Positions 19,516 through 27,294 of a DNA stretch of 64,000 nucleotides are shown one piece after another (position 1 is the stretch's first letter; each line of letters begins with the position of its first letter). Made by a program: the position numbers and the translations under genes. The stretch is taken from contig AP024710.1 of the NCBI GenBank assembly GCA_024363285.1, positions 3,504,001 through 3,568,000 on the forward strand, in the 5' to 3' direction. The notes beneath the pieces are model-generated. The model did no database searches. It saw nothing but the letters and a program-made list of their open reading frames with translations, and was not told where the DNA came from. Origin of the DNA: Leptolinea sp. HRD-7 (lineage in GTDB: Bacteria > Chloroflexota > Anaerolineae > Anaerolineales > Anaerolineaceae).

Positions 19516-19872
19516 TCAGGCTACAGTGGCTGTCTTCGCCACTTCAAGGAACTGGTTGACCACTTCCTTCAGCATACCTTCAGATAACGCTCCAACCTGA
19601 GTATGCAACACTTTACCGCCAGAGATCATCAACATTGTGGGAATACCCTGAACGGAATATTTATACGCCCATTCCTGATTCTCGTCTGTATTGACTTTGG
19701 CGATTACCAGCTTGCCATCATATTCTTTGGCCAGCTTATCCAGAATAGGAGCCACCATACGGCAAGGGCCGCACCATGGAGCCCAGAAATCAACGATTAC
19801 CGGGAGATTGGATTTTAAAACGACTTTTTCAAATTCAGCATCAGTTACGTGGATGGGTTCAGCTGTTCCCAT
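19516..19872 (-). CDS. trxA: Thioredoxin
   Basis: A 118-residue thioredoxin with the redox motif W-C-G-P-C at 33-37, the buried Asp26-like residue in VIVDFWAPW, and cis-Pro in VQGIPTMLM. It reduces cytoplasmic disulfides. The ribosome binding site is AAGGAG. The N-terminus is a little longer than in E. coli TrxA. Monocistronic, with its own promoter. Confidence 0.95.
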   Translation of the reverse strand: MGTAEPIHVTDAEFEKVVLKSNLPVIVDFWAPWCGPCRMVAPILDKLAKEYDGKLVIAKVNTDENQEWAYKYSVQGIPTMLMISGGKVLHTQVGALSEGMLKEVVNQFLEVAKTATVA

Positions 19873-19943
19873 GTCTAACTCCTTAAAATTATTCTTGATT
19901 ACCTACCTATAGTACATCGTCTGATCGTTGTATACCACAGGTC

Positions 19944-19971
19944 GTTATACATATTTGAAGAGTTCGATCAA
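19944..19971 (-). promoter_or_regulatory. Predicted promoter of trxA
   Basis: On the minus strand TTGATC and TATAAC are 16 bases apart, about 75 bp upstream of the trxA start. A second, weaker -10 like TACTAT is closer to the gene, so the start point is uncertain. Confidence 0.4.
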
Positions 19972-19984
19972 AAAAGGTTACAAA

Positions 19985-20011
19985 AAAAGACCGGGAAATC
20001 CCGGTCTTTTT
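19985..20011 (-). terminator. Intrinsic terminator of the hsp20 gene
   Basis: AAAAGACCGGG and CCCGGTCTTTT pair around AAAT with a T-run after the stem on the minus strand, nine bases beyond the hsp20 stop codon. Confidence 0.85.
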
Positions 20012-20019
20012 GGAGGAAA

Positions 20020-20460
20020 TTATTTTGCTTTTACGGTGATGGTTTTTGGTCGTAGTTCTTCGGCTTTAGGCAATGTGAGGGTGAGAACCCCATTTTCAAA
20101 TTCTGCCTTGGCTTTATCGGATTGAACGGCAGAAGGCAGCGGCATTGACCGGGAAAAGCTTCCGCTCCGGCGTTCGCGGATATGGTATGACGCCTCTTTC
20201 ACTTCTTCATCCGCTTTCATTTCGCCGCGGAGGGTCAGCACATCGCCAACCACGGAGATTTGAATATCCTCCGCTTTCATACCCGGCAGAGATGCCTTTA
20301 CAACAATGTCATTCTCTGTCTGGTACATGTCCACAGACGGGATATCGAACAGGTCATTGTCTCTCCAACCACGTCCGTAGAAGTTCTCAAACAGACGGTC
20401 CATCGCGTCACTCATCCGGACCATTTCACGTATAGGTTCAAAACGCACTAAATTAGCCAT
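20020..20460 (-). CDS. hsp20: Small heat-shock protein, Hsp20/alpha-crystallin
   Basis: The start is set at ATG 20460 by a strong GGAGGTTGAA ribosome binding site; the upstream frame to 20496 is not needed. The 146-residue product has the alpha-crystallin domain about 45-135 with ENDIVVKASLPGM and the conserved A-x-x-x-n-G-V-L pattern (AEFENGVLTLTLPKA). It holds unfolding proteins in the cytoplasm. No CIRCE element was seen upstream. Monocistronic with its own terminator. Confidence 0.95.
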   Translation of the reverse strand: MANLVRFEPIREMVRMSDAMDRLFENFYGRGWRDNDLFDIPSVDMYQTENDIVVKASLPGMKAEDIQISVVGDVLTLRGEMKADEEVKEASYHIRERRSGSFSRSMPLPSAVQSDKAKAEFENGVLTLTLPKAEELRPKTITVKAK

Positions 20461-20562
20461 TTCAACCTCCTTAATAAAAATACGGGTTTGTTTCAAGGAT
20501 CATATTAAGAAGGGAATATTAACAAATCGCAAGAAAAAGATCAGAAAATCATAAGAAAGCAA

Positions 20563-20586
20563 AACGGAACCATATACGATTCCGTT
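20563..20586 (-). terminator. Terminator of the kinase-phosphatase-regulator operon
   Basis: On the minus strand AACGGAA and TTCCGTT form a 7-bp stem with a 10-base loop followed by TTTGCTTTCTT, about 40 bp after the response regulator stop codon. Confidence 0.6.
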
Positions 20587-20627
20587 CTGAAAAAAATCCA
20601 ACAATATCAACTTAAAGGAACTGAACG

Positions 20628-21356
20628 TTACACGCCCTTTTCGCGTTTGAAATCGACAAACCGATAGCCTACTCCGCGCTCCGTGAAAATATAGCGTGGA
20701 TTGGTAAGGTCAGGTTCAAGTTTTTGACGCAGGTAGTTAATATATAACCGCACATAATGGGGTTCATCGCGGTATTCATATCCCCATACTTTTGCCAGTA
20801 ATTGGTCGTACGTCAATACCCAGCCGGCATTCTGTACCAGGTGATATAGAAGGCGATATTCTGTTGGACGCAATTTGACGATCTCGCCATCTACCCATAC
20901 TTCGCGTTTTCCAAAATCAATCTTCAGGCGGTTATCCACTTCGATCATTTCATGAGAGGGGCTGGCCGTTCCCATTTCAGCGCGCCGCATTACCGCTTTT
21001 ACCCGGCTGGTCAATTCACGCGGGCTAAAGGGTTTGGTGATGTAATCATCGGCACCCAGTTCCAGTCCGCGAACTTTGTCTTCTTCTTCGCCTTTTGCCG
21101 TCAGCATGATCACCGGAACACTACTAATCTCACGGATCATCTGCAGGGCTTCGAATCCATCGATATCCGGCATCATCACATCGAGCAAGATCAGATCCGG
21201 CATGGCATCACGCATTTTTTGAATGGCATCCAGCCCACGGTACGCTTCAACTACCTGGAACCCATCCTGTTCCAGATTCAGCCGGACAAAATGAGCCATG
21301 CGTTCTTCATCATCTACCACTAAAACGACACGGTTCTTGAGTGAATCGTCAGCCAT
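20628..21356 (-). CDS. OmpR/PhoB-family response regulator, last gene of the signalling operon
   Basis: A 242-residue regulator: receiver domain with phospho-acceptor Asp59 ([13 protein letters not shown]), a Thr and Lys in VIMLTAK and ITKPFSP, then a winged helix ending in ERGVGYRF. No histidine kinase is encoded in this operon. It begins three bases after the 79-residue gene, so it is co-transcribed with the kinase, PP2C, J-VWA and FHA genes. It may be phosphorylated by an unlinked histidine kinase, or on its DNA-binding part by the Ser/Thr kinase; the sequence does not decide. Confidence 0.9.
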   Translation of the reverse strand: MADDSLKNRVVLVVDDEERMAHFVRLNLEQDGFQVVEAYRGLDAIQKMRDAMPDLILLDVMMPDIDGFEALQMIREISSVPVIMLTAKGEEEDKVRGLELGADDYITKPFSPRELTSRVKAVMRRAEMGTASPSHEMIEVDNRLKIDFGKREVWVDGEIVKLRPTEYRLLYHLVQNAGWVLTYDQLLAKVWGYEYRDEPHYVRLYINYLRQKLEPDLTNPRYIFTERGVGYRFVDFKREKGV

Positions 21357-21359
21357 TTA

Positions 21360-21599
21360 TTACTCTCTAACGTGTGTAATGATCTCTTCTTCTTCTCCAC
21401 TCGGCATAACTTCAATGAAGTTGATACGCGAAAGCGGCCAGATGACGGTCATCACATTTGGATCAATATGCATCAGGTCTTTGCCATCCCGTCTGCGGGG
21501 ATTCTTAACGAATAGCATTGTGTCTGACACACCCGGGAGATCAGAAATCTCTCCCAGAACAGGGTCTTCATTAGATATATGAATGATTACGGTGGGCAT
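21360..21599 (-). CDS. Uncharacterised 79-residue protein
   Basis: I do not recognise this family. The 79-residue acidic protein has alternating short hydrophobic strands (TVIIHIS, TMLFVKN, VMTVIWPLSRINFIEV), suggesting a small all-beta domain, and a C-terminal run of four Glu residues. There is no signal peptide or membrane helix. It overlaps the FHA gene by 13 bp at its start and ends three bases before the response regulator gene, so it is translationally embedded in the operon and probably works with these proteins. Confidence 0.75.
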   Translation of the reverse strand: MPTVIIHISNEDPVLGEISDLPGVSDTMLFVKNPRRRDGKDLMHIDPNVMTVIWPLSRINFIEVMPSGEEEEIITHVRE

Positions 21600-22042
21600 A
21601 ATTTTGCAGTCACCTGTTGACTAGAGATATGAATAATGATTTTGAATGTTCCAAGGGTAATCGTATCACCATTTTTAAGTGGAATATCCACATAGGCGGT
21701 AACACGTTCTCCATTGACTTTAGTGCCATTGGCCGAATCCAGGTCTACCAACATACATTTCCCCGGATACGTTTTCATAATCGCATGAAGTCGAGAAACA
21801 CCTTTTTGAAAAGCGCCATATTGCGATAAATCCACATCGGGAATTAAAGCCTGGGTTTTACCCATTCGTCCGATCGTGTATTCACGGTTCTCCTTCAAAC
21901 GCAGGCGTTTTCCGGAATCAACAAATTCAAGCACAACTTCATTTACCCCATCGGGGATCTGGTTAAAAATTTCCGCGCCGCACTCCGAACAAAATAGAGT
22001 GCCATTTCGTTCTTTATGGTTGCAGGATGGACATTTAATCAT
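21587..22042 (-). CDS. Zinc-ribbon and FHA-domain protein
   Basis: ATG 22042 is preferred because the protein then begins with the zinc ribbon MIKCPSC...CSEC (an upstream extension to 22087 would lie inside the J-VWA gene). The 151-residue product has the zinc ribbon at 1-30 and an FHA domain about 50-145 with GR, G-V-S-R-L-H-A and DSANGTKVNG, the residues that bind phosphothreonine. It overlaps the end of the J-VWA gene by 8 bp. In this operon it is the natural reader of phosphorylation by the adjacent kinase. Confidence 0.88.
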   Translation of the reverse strand: MIKCPSCNHKERNGTLFCSECGAEIFNQIPDGVNEVVLEFVDSGKRLRLKENREYTIGRMGKTQALIPDVDLSQYGAFQKGVSRLHAIMKTYPGKCMLVDLDSANGTKVNGERVTAYVDIPLKNGDTITLGTFKIIIHISSQQVTAKLCPP

Positions 22043-23510
22043 CTTGAGGTTCTTTCGACATAGGAAGTAGCAATGCCCGCGTGCCATATTTTATACGTTT
22101 TTCCGCTTCCGGGCTGTAACCTTTTCCGCTGGAGATCTTTTCGGCCTCCGAAAGTACCATTTTTCCCAGACTATCGCTTTCGCGCTTTTGAAGCAGGCGG
22201 GTGGCCAGGTTCTTCAGGTGCCGGGTGGCATTGGCGTGATCGCCCGCGGCTTCTTCGGCCCTGGCTTTTTCTTGCAGCCTATATAGAGTTAATTTTTCGA
22301 TAGCTTCCACCAGTTCGCGCGGTGGAACAGATTTTTCCGGGTCATCTCGCACAGTGCGCCGTAACGATATTTCAATACGGTTCAACGGCTCTTTACGTGT
22401 TGGGATTTCCATCATCAATGCGCCTTGCAACATTGTGATAGTATCTTCATCTTTCAGGTCCGGGTTGATCTTGAATTCCAGCAGGATCTTGATCCGGTCA
22501 TTAAATGGCAGGTTACCCAATCTCACCTGTGATTCAATTGGCAGTGGACTGGCATCCGGATAAATACGGAATAAATCCACCAGACTGGACTGTGCTGATT
22601 CTTCTATTCGCAGGGTTACATTGTGGGCATACACCTTGCTTAATGACGAAACCTGATTGCGGATGAACTGTTTCAGATCATCGATCGTGGTCACCAGACG
22701 GGCCGTGCCCCCGCTCAATCCCGTCATCCGGTCGAGGAAGACGTCATTCCACTCACTGCCAAATCCCAGCGCGCTGACAATAATTCCCCTGTCTCCTGCG
22801 CGTTGTGCCAGCTGCAGGCAGCCTTCTTCATCGCCATATGTATGGCCGTCTGTTAAAAGGATCATATGGCGGTTGGCATCGGTATTTCCGGTTTGCAGCA
22901 GCACATCCATGCCGCATTCCAGTCCACGCAATATCTCTGTGCCACCCCCGGTTTGTATGGTGGCGATACGTGGATCAGACAACATGGATTTCTTCACGCG
23001 TGTAGGCGGGATGACAACTTCAGCCCGGTCACTGAATGTGACAATGGATACCCAGTCATCCTGTTTAAGCTGCTTCATCAGTTCATACGCGGCTTTTTTT
23101 ACCATATCAATCCGTTTATCTGCCATCGATGTGGACTTATCGATAACCAGGCAGATATTGCTGGTTGGCAGAACGTGTGATTTGGCTTCTTCCGCGTTGA
23201 TGATCTCAAGTAACGAATACACATACTGTTCTTCTGGAATCATTAATAATGATTCAACAGAATATTGTGATTGTGTAACTATCGGCGCGCGTCCTTCGGA
23301 TTGAGCCTGAGAAATAAGATAATCAATCCTTTTTTCTGTATTCGAAAGGACATCATACGCTTTTTGGATTACCATGAACTGATTGGCGGCATCAGGATCC
23401 GGATTGGCATCCGGGTGCAAACGCCGCGCGGCGTCAAAATACGCCCGCCGAATCTCGTCAGGCGATGCGTTGTTCGCTAAACCCAGTGACTCAAAAAGCC
23501 CAACCCCCAT
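22035..23510 (-). CDS. J-domain and von Willebrand A domain fusion protein
   Basis: A 491-residue cytoplasmic protein. Residues 1-65 form a J domain with the HPD tripeptide at 32-34, the signal that stimulates Hsp70 ATPase. Residues about 115-290 form a VWA domain with the MIDAS motif D-K-S-T-S at 124-128, a Thr in the second loop (GGGTEIL) and D-G-H-T-Y-G-D. The remaining 200 residues have a beta-rich part then helices (about 400-480). The ribosome binding site is GGAG. It sits between PP2C and FHA genes. VWA with PP2C and kinase recalls TerY-P triads; an N-terminal J domain is an unusual addition. Confidence 0.88.
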   Translation of the reverse strand: MGVGLFESLGLANNASPDEIRRAYFDAARRLHPDANPDPDAANQFMVIQKAYDVLSNTEKRIDYLISQAQSEGRAPIVTQSQYSVESLLMIPEEQYVYSLLEIINAEEAKSHVLPTSNICLVIDKSTSMADKRIDMVKKAAYELMKQLKQDDWVSIVTFSDRAEVVIPPTRVKKSMLSDPRIATIQTGGGTEILRGLECGMDVLLQTGNTDANRHMILLTDGHTYGDEEGCLQLAQRAGDRGIIVSALGFGSEWNDVFLDRMTGLSGGTARLVTTIDDLKQFIRNQVSSLSKVYAHNVTLRIEESAQSSLVDLFRIYPDASPLPIESQVRLGNLPFNDRIKILLEFKINPDLKDEDTITMLQGALMMEIPTRKEPLNRIEISLRRTVRDDPEKSVPPRELVEAIEKLTLYRLQEKARAEEAAGDHANATRHLKNLATRLLQKRESDSLGKMVLSEAEKISSGKGYSPEAEKRIKYGTRALLLPMSKEPQDD

Positions 23511-23525
23511 ACCGGTTATCTCCGA

Positions 23526-24410
23526 TTATTCAAAATTTTGAACCAGAATAACACTGATGTTATCCGGTCCGCCGGCTTGATTTGCCATATCCACCATACG
23601 CTGACAAATCTCAATTTGAGAACCTGACTTACGCAGGGCTTTTTGCAGGTTTGTTTTCCCAACAACACCCCACAGGCCATCGCTGCAGATCATCAACGAG
23701 CCCGGAGACGGGAAGGATAGGGTTTCAATATCCGGTCGGTAAGGTTCTGTTTGACCGACCGCCCTGTACAATACATTTCGCTGTGGATGAACACTGGCTT
23801 CTTTTTCTGAGATCTGCCCCAACTCTAACAGCCGTTTCACCAGAGAGTGATCTTTGGTTATGGGTTCCAGTTCGCCATCGGTCAGGGCAAAATACGCGCG
23901 GCTGTCACCCACATGCCCTATCGTAACCTGATCACCCACCACAAGTGCGGCGGTAAGGGTAGTGCCGCCTCCGGGAGCGGTTTGAATTACGGCGTCCTGG
24001 GCTTCTTCAAACCCCTGTTCCATAAGCTCTTGAAGGCTCGAGTCGATCGAAGCGGCTGTGCCTGTCATCATAGGGATGACCAACCGTTGCAACAAATAAC
24101 CGCTCAGTGCGCGAATAGCCGCGCCGCTGGCCACTTCGCCATGCTGATGACCGCCCATACCATCTGCCACAATGAATAGACCAAAGGGAAACTCTGTTTC
24201 TCCTTCGCGCATAATGGAACTCATGGCGAACAGAGCATCTTCATTATGTTCCCGTTGCCGTCCGACCGATTGGCACGTACCATAAATATATTGCCCGACT
24301 TTTCGTTTTTCTTTCGTCTTAACGGTACTTTTTTGAATTTCTTCGGCGGCCGGAGTAGTTTTCATATCACCGGTTTCTTCCTTTTTTTGGAATAAACGAC
24401 CCAAATTCAT
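23526..24410 (-). CDS. PP2C-family protein Ser/Thr phosphatase
   Basis: The 294-residue protein has a 40-residue Lys/Glu-rich tail at the N-terminus and then a complete PP2C domain: R-x-x-N-E-D (HNEDA, 55-59), VADGMGGHQHGE (about 81-92), GDSRAY, SDGLWG and GGPDNIS, providing all metal-binding Asp residues. No membrane helix. It would reverse phosphorylation by the kinase encoded 32 bp upstream in the same operon. Confidence 0.93.
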   Translation of the reverse strand: MNLGRLFQKKEETGDMKTTPAAEEIQKSTVKTKEKRKVGQYIYGTCQSVGRQREHNEDALFAMSSIMREGETEFPFGLFIVADGMGGHQHGEVASGAAIRALSGYLLQRLVIPMMTGTAASIDSSLQELMEQGFEEAQDAVIQTAPGGGTTLTAALVVGDQVTIGHVGDSRAYFALTDGELEPITKDHSLVKRLLELGQISEKEASVHPQRNVLYRAVGQTEPYRPDIETLSFPSPGSLMICSDGLWGVVGKTNLQKALRKSGSQIEICQRMVDMANQAGGPDNISVILVQNFE

Positions 24411-24442
24411 ATTTCACCCGGTAATTTCAAATTTTTTTTGGG

Positions 24443-26350
24443 TCAGACAGGCAAGGCATATAACGTGTGATCCACCGAACCAAAATATACAACGTCATTA
24501 TACACGATTGGTGTTCCCGTGATTGGCCCCCGCGTGGGGAACTTCCAACGTTCGCGCCCGGTTTTAAAATCCAGACAATACAGGTTCCCATCAGCAGATC
24601 CGCATATCAGGTTATCACGATATATCGCCGGAGAGCCGCTTACCTGATGATCTGTTTTAAATCGCCAGATTTCACGGCCATTCCCGCCATCGACACAATA
24701 TATATTGTTATCGGCGGAACCGAAGAAAAGATAACCATCCGCGATACACGGTGATGAAACTGATCCTTTGCCCATTCGGAAGCGCCATATCGCCCAACCA
24801 GTTTTGGCATCTAACGCATAAAAAGTGGAATCAACCGAAGCAAAGAATAAACGTCCGTTGGATACCAAAGGTGACGATGTTATGGCACGCTTAGCCTGGA
24901 ACCGGAATTTCACCGTTCCTCTGAAATCACAACAGGTCATCTCACCGCTTTCGCTTCCAAAGTAGATGAAATCATTCGTGATAAACGGCGTTGACCGAAT
25001 AGCATCCTGAGTTTCTACCCGCCAGGATATTTTGTTGGCCGTCAGATTAATGGCATACAGGTATCCATCATCTGATCCGATAAACAGATGCCCTTCAGCC
25101 ACCCTGCCGGAACTTCGAATCGCCCCCCCGGTGGCAACTTTCCAGATTTCCTTACCGTTACGAGCGCCTACCGCGTAGACGTGTTTATCTTCAGAACCAA
25201 ACAGCAGTTTGCCATCAGCCAGAACTGGCTGAGAGACTATACCTCCATCCGTGGGGAACTTCCAGCGGAATTCGCCGGTATTGGCATCCAGAGCATAGAC
25301 GTTATTATCATATACACCGATATACGCCAACCCACCCTCAATCAACGGCGTGGCTCTGATCTCATCTTCACATTCAAACTTCCAGAGTGGTTTGATATCC
25401 GATTCGGGTTCAAGTGAAAGGTTTACCTGCTGTGGAAGCTGTGCTGAAACTACCCGGTTACTGAAATTGGGCATCCCCTTACGACTGGCTACAGCGATCA
25501 ATGCTTCCTTCATGGCCGATGCAGTCGGGTATCGATCTTTCGCGTTATACGCCAGCGCGGTATTGACCACCGCTTCTAACTCGGTAGATACCGAAGGATT
25601 GATCTGCCGTATCGGGCGTTCACTGAAGGTAAAAGGTGCTTCAACGCGGGGGTCTTTTTTTGTCAATAAGTGATGCAGGGTTGCCCCCAGCGCGTAAATA
25701 TCCACTGTAGGACTGGCTTCACCCCGATATTGCTCAGGTGGGGCGTAACCTTCCGTTCCGATCATGGTCCCTTTCTGGCCCACCTTGAATACTTTGGCAA
25801 TTCCAAAGTCGATCAGCACAATATGGTCATTGCGGTTTACCATGATATTGGAAGGTTTTACATCACGGAAAATGATCGGCTCCGGTTTGTGTGAATGCAG
25901 GAATTCAAGCACGTTACACATTTCGATTGCCCAGCCAATCACCTGCTCTTCCGGAAGGAACCCTTTCACATCAGCCAGGTATTTTTCAAGGTCCTTACCA
26001 TCAATAAACTCGAGTACCAGATAGTACCGTTCATTGACCTCAAAGAAATCGAAGATCTTTGGGATGGAGGGGTGATTCAGAGAGACCAGTATATTGGCTT
26101 CTCTCTCAAAATTTACCAGCATGTTCTGACGAAGAGAAGGATCGCGTGTCTGGTTGATCATTTCTTTCACAGCAACAAGCTTCACCGCATTAACGAAATG
26201 CATGTCACGGGCACGGTAAACGGAGCCCATGCCTCCAGCTCCGACAACATCCTGGATCAAATAACGGTTGCCCAGAATCGAACCGGCTAACAGCGGCTTC
26301 TGAACTTCTTGAAAGGTTTGATCTTCCTGTGGATATCCTTGAGTTTCCAG
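24443..26350 (-). CDS. Ser/Thr protein kinase with C-terminal PQQ-type beta-propeller; probable CTG start
   Basis: The kinase fold needs residues upstream of the first TTG (26260), because the first strand NRYLIQDVVGAGGMGSV lies there. The frame is open to a TAG at 26378-26380, contains no ATG or GTG, and a CTG at 26350 stands seven bases after AGGAG, so it is the likely start (635 residues). Kinase domain about 23-290: Lys62, FRDVKPSN at 161-168 (Phe in place of His of HRD), DFG at 181-183. Residues about 320-635 are repeated PQQ-like propeller blades (GYLYAIN, NIYCVDGGNGREIWRF). No membrane helix separates the two parts. It heads the six-gene operon. Confidence 0.88.
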   Translation of the reverse strand: METQGYPQEDQTFQEVQKPLLAGSILGNRYLIQDVVGAGGMGSVYRARDMHFVNAVKLVAVKEMINQTRDPSLRQNMLVNFEREANILVSLNHPSIPKIFDFFEVNERYYLVLEFIDGKDLEKYLADVKGFLPEEQVIGWAIEMCNVLEFLHSHKPEPIIFRDVKPSNIMVNRNDHIVLIDFGIAKVFKVGQKGTMIGTEGYAPPEQYRGEASPTVDIYALGATLHHLLTKKDPRVEAPFTFSERPIRQINPSVSTELEAVVNTALAYNAKDRYPTASAMKEALIAVASRKGMPNFSNRVVSAQLPQQVNLSLEPESDIKPLWKFECEDEIRATPLIEGGLAYIGVYDNNVYALDANTGEFRWKFPTDGGIVSQPVLADGKLLFGSEDKHVYAVGARNGKEIWKVATGGAIRSSGRVAEGHLFIGSDDGYLYAINLTANKISWRVETQDAIRSTPFITNDFIYFGSESGEMTCCDFRGTVKFRFQAKRAITSSPLVSNGRLFFASVDSTFYALDAKTGWAIWRFRMGKGSVSSPCIADGYLFFGSADNNIYCVDGGNGREIWRFKTDHQVSGSPAIYRDNLICGSADGNLYCLDFKTGRERWKFPTRGPITGTPIVYNDVVYFGSVDHTLYALPV

Positions 26351-26397
26351 ACCCTTACTCCTGATAACAATATCCTGCTATGTTTGTAAACAGGTCA

Positions 26398-26426
26398 ATT
26401 ATAAATATTTCTGTAAAGGCTTGCAA
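26398..26426 (-). promoter_or_regulatory. Strong predicted promoter of the kinase-PP2C-J/VWA-FHA operon
   Basis: On the minus strand TTGCAA and a consensus TATAAT are 17 bases apart. The predicted start is near 26391, giving a 40-base leader to the CTG start at 26350 with AGGAG at 26358-26362. Confidence 0.7.
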
Positions 26427-26459
26427 CTATTTTTGACATGTGTCTTTTATTTTTTTCTG

Positions 26460-26804
26460 TCAAACCGGTTGCGGATGGCATTCATCACAGGGGCATAATG
26501 CCCGCAAGTAATCCCAGGTATATATCCCCTCGTTATGACCATCTTCCCATGTAAATGAGATGGCATACGCGCCAACCGCGCGGGCTGATGTCAGATGCGT
26601 TGCCGGTGATTCAGGCAGATTGACATCAAATACCGCCGGATCCGGATCCTGACTCATGTTTTCATGCCCACCCCGGCATACAACACAGGGGCACCCTGCC
26701 CTTAGCAGAGTAAATGGATAGCAGCTCACATGACCGTCTGACCAGCGTACCGTTAAAATATTTTCCGTTTTGTTCGCAATAATTTCAACAGGCGATAATG
26801 ACAT
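26460..26804 (-). CDS. DUF971-domain protein
   Basis: ATG 26804 is supported by GGAAGG nine bases upstream. The 114-residue protein is a single DUF971 (gamma-butyrobetaine hydroxylase N-terminal-like) domain: LTVRWSDGHVSCYPF, then C-P-C-V-V-C-R-G-G, and W-E-D-G-H-N-E-G-I-Y-T-W-D-Y-L. Such free-standing domains are often found near Fe-S cluster or metal-related genes; the C-x-C-x2-C and final CPCDEC may bind metal. Ends the antiporter/SH3 operon. Confidence 0.8.
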   Translation of the reverse strand: MSLSPVEIIANKTENILTVRWSDGHVSCYPFTLLRAGCPCVVCRGGHENMSQDPDPAVFDVNLPESPATHLTSARAVGAYAISFTWEDGHNEGIYTWDYLRALCPCDECHPQPV

Positions 26805-26820
26805 ATAAATTGCCTTCCAT

Positions 26821-27294
26821 CTATTCAGGAACAACCGCCAGATAATCTGCTGCCGCCCATCCAGCACGGGAAGCGTCTTTTTGCGATTCCAATTTCCACC
26901 AGTTAAATCCATCTTTATGCGATGGACCATCTTTCACCAGAAATTGTTCCGAGTCTTTTCCCAACACAATAGCCGCCGCATTGACCCCCGGTTCGGCGCG
27001 CAGCCGAAGACCGGCACCTTCGGTTCCAGTGATCTCCACCATAACACCGATCTCGATCTTACCGGAGGCCTGTTCTTCTGGCGACAATGTCGGGGTCGGA
27101 GGAACTTCTGTTGGAATGATAACCGTTGCTGTTGGCGCAGGAATTACAGTGAAAACAGCAAGAGGCGCCGTGACTTCCCCCGCCGGCCTGAAAATGAACA
27201 TAGTCCCAAGGCACAGGATCAACATAATAAGGCCAAAAAAGAAGGATGTCACCAGCATGCCTGATGTGAAGTTGATCCCGTTTGATTGTCGCAT
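26821..27294 (-). CDS. Membrane-anchored SH3-like domain protein
   Basis: A 157-residue protein with one membrane helix (about 13-35), a Pro/Thr-rich linker with PTEVPPTPTLSPEE, and a C-terminal bacterial SH3 (SH3b) domain: GLRLRAEPGVNAAAIVL and W-W-K-L-E. SH3b domains commonly bind peptidoglycan or other wall material. The ATG shares one base with the stop of the antiporter gene (TGATG), so it is translationally coupled; a GTG one codon earlier is also possible. Confidence 0.75.
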   Translation of the reverse strand: MRQSNGINFTSGMLVTSFFFGLIMLILCLGTMFIFRPAGEVTAPLAVFTVIPAPTATVIIPTEVPPTPTLSPEEQASGKIEIGVMVEITGTEGAGLRLRAEPGVNAAAIVLGKDSEQFLVKDGPSHKDGFNWWKLESQKDASRAGWAAADYLAVVPE

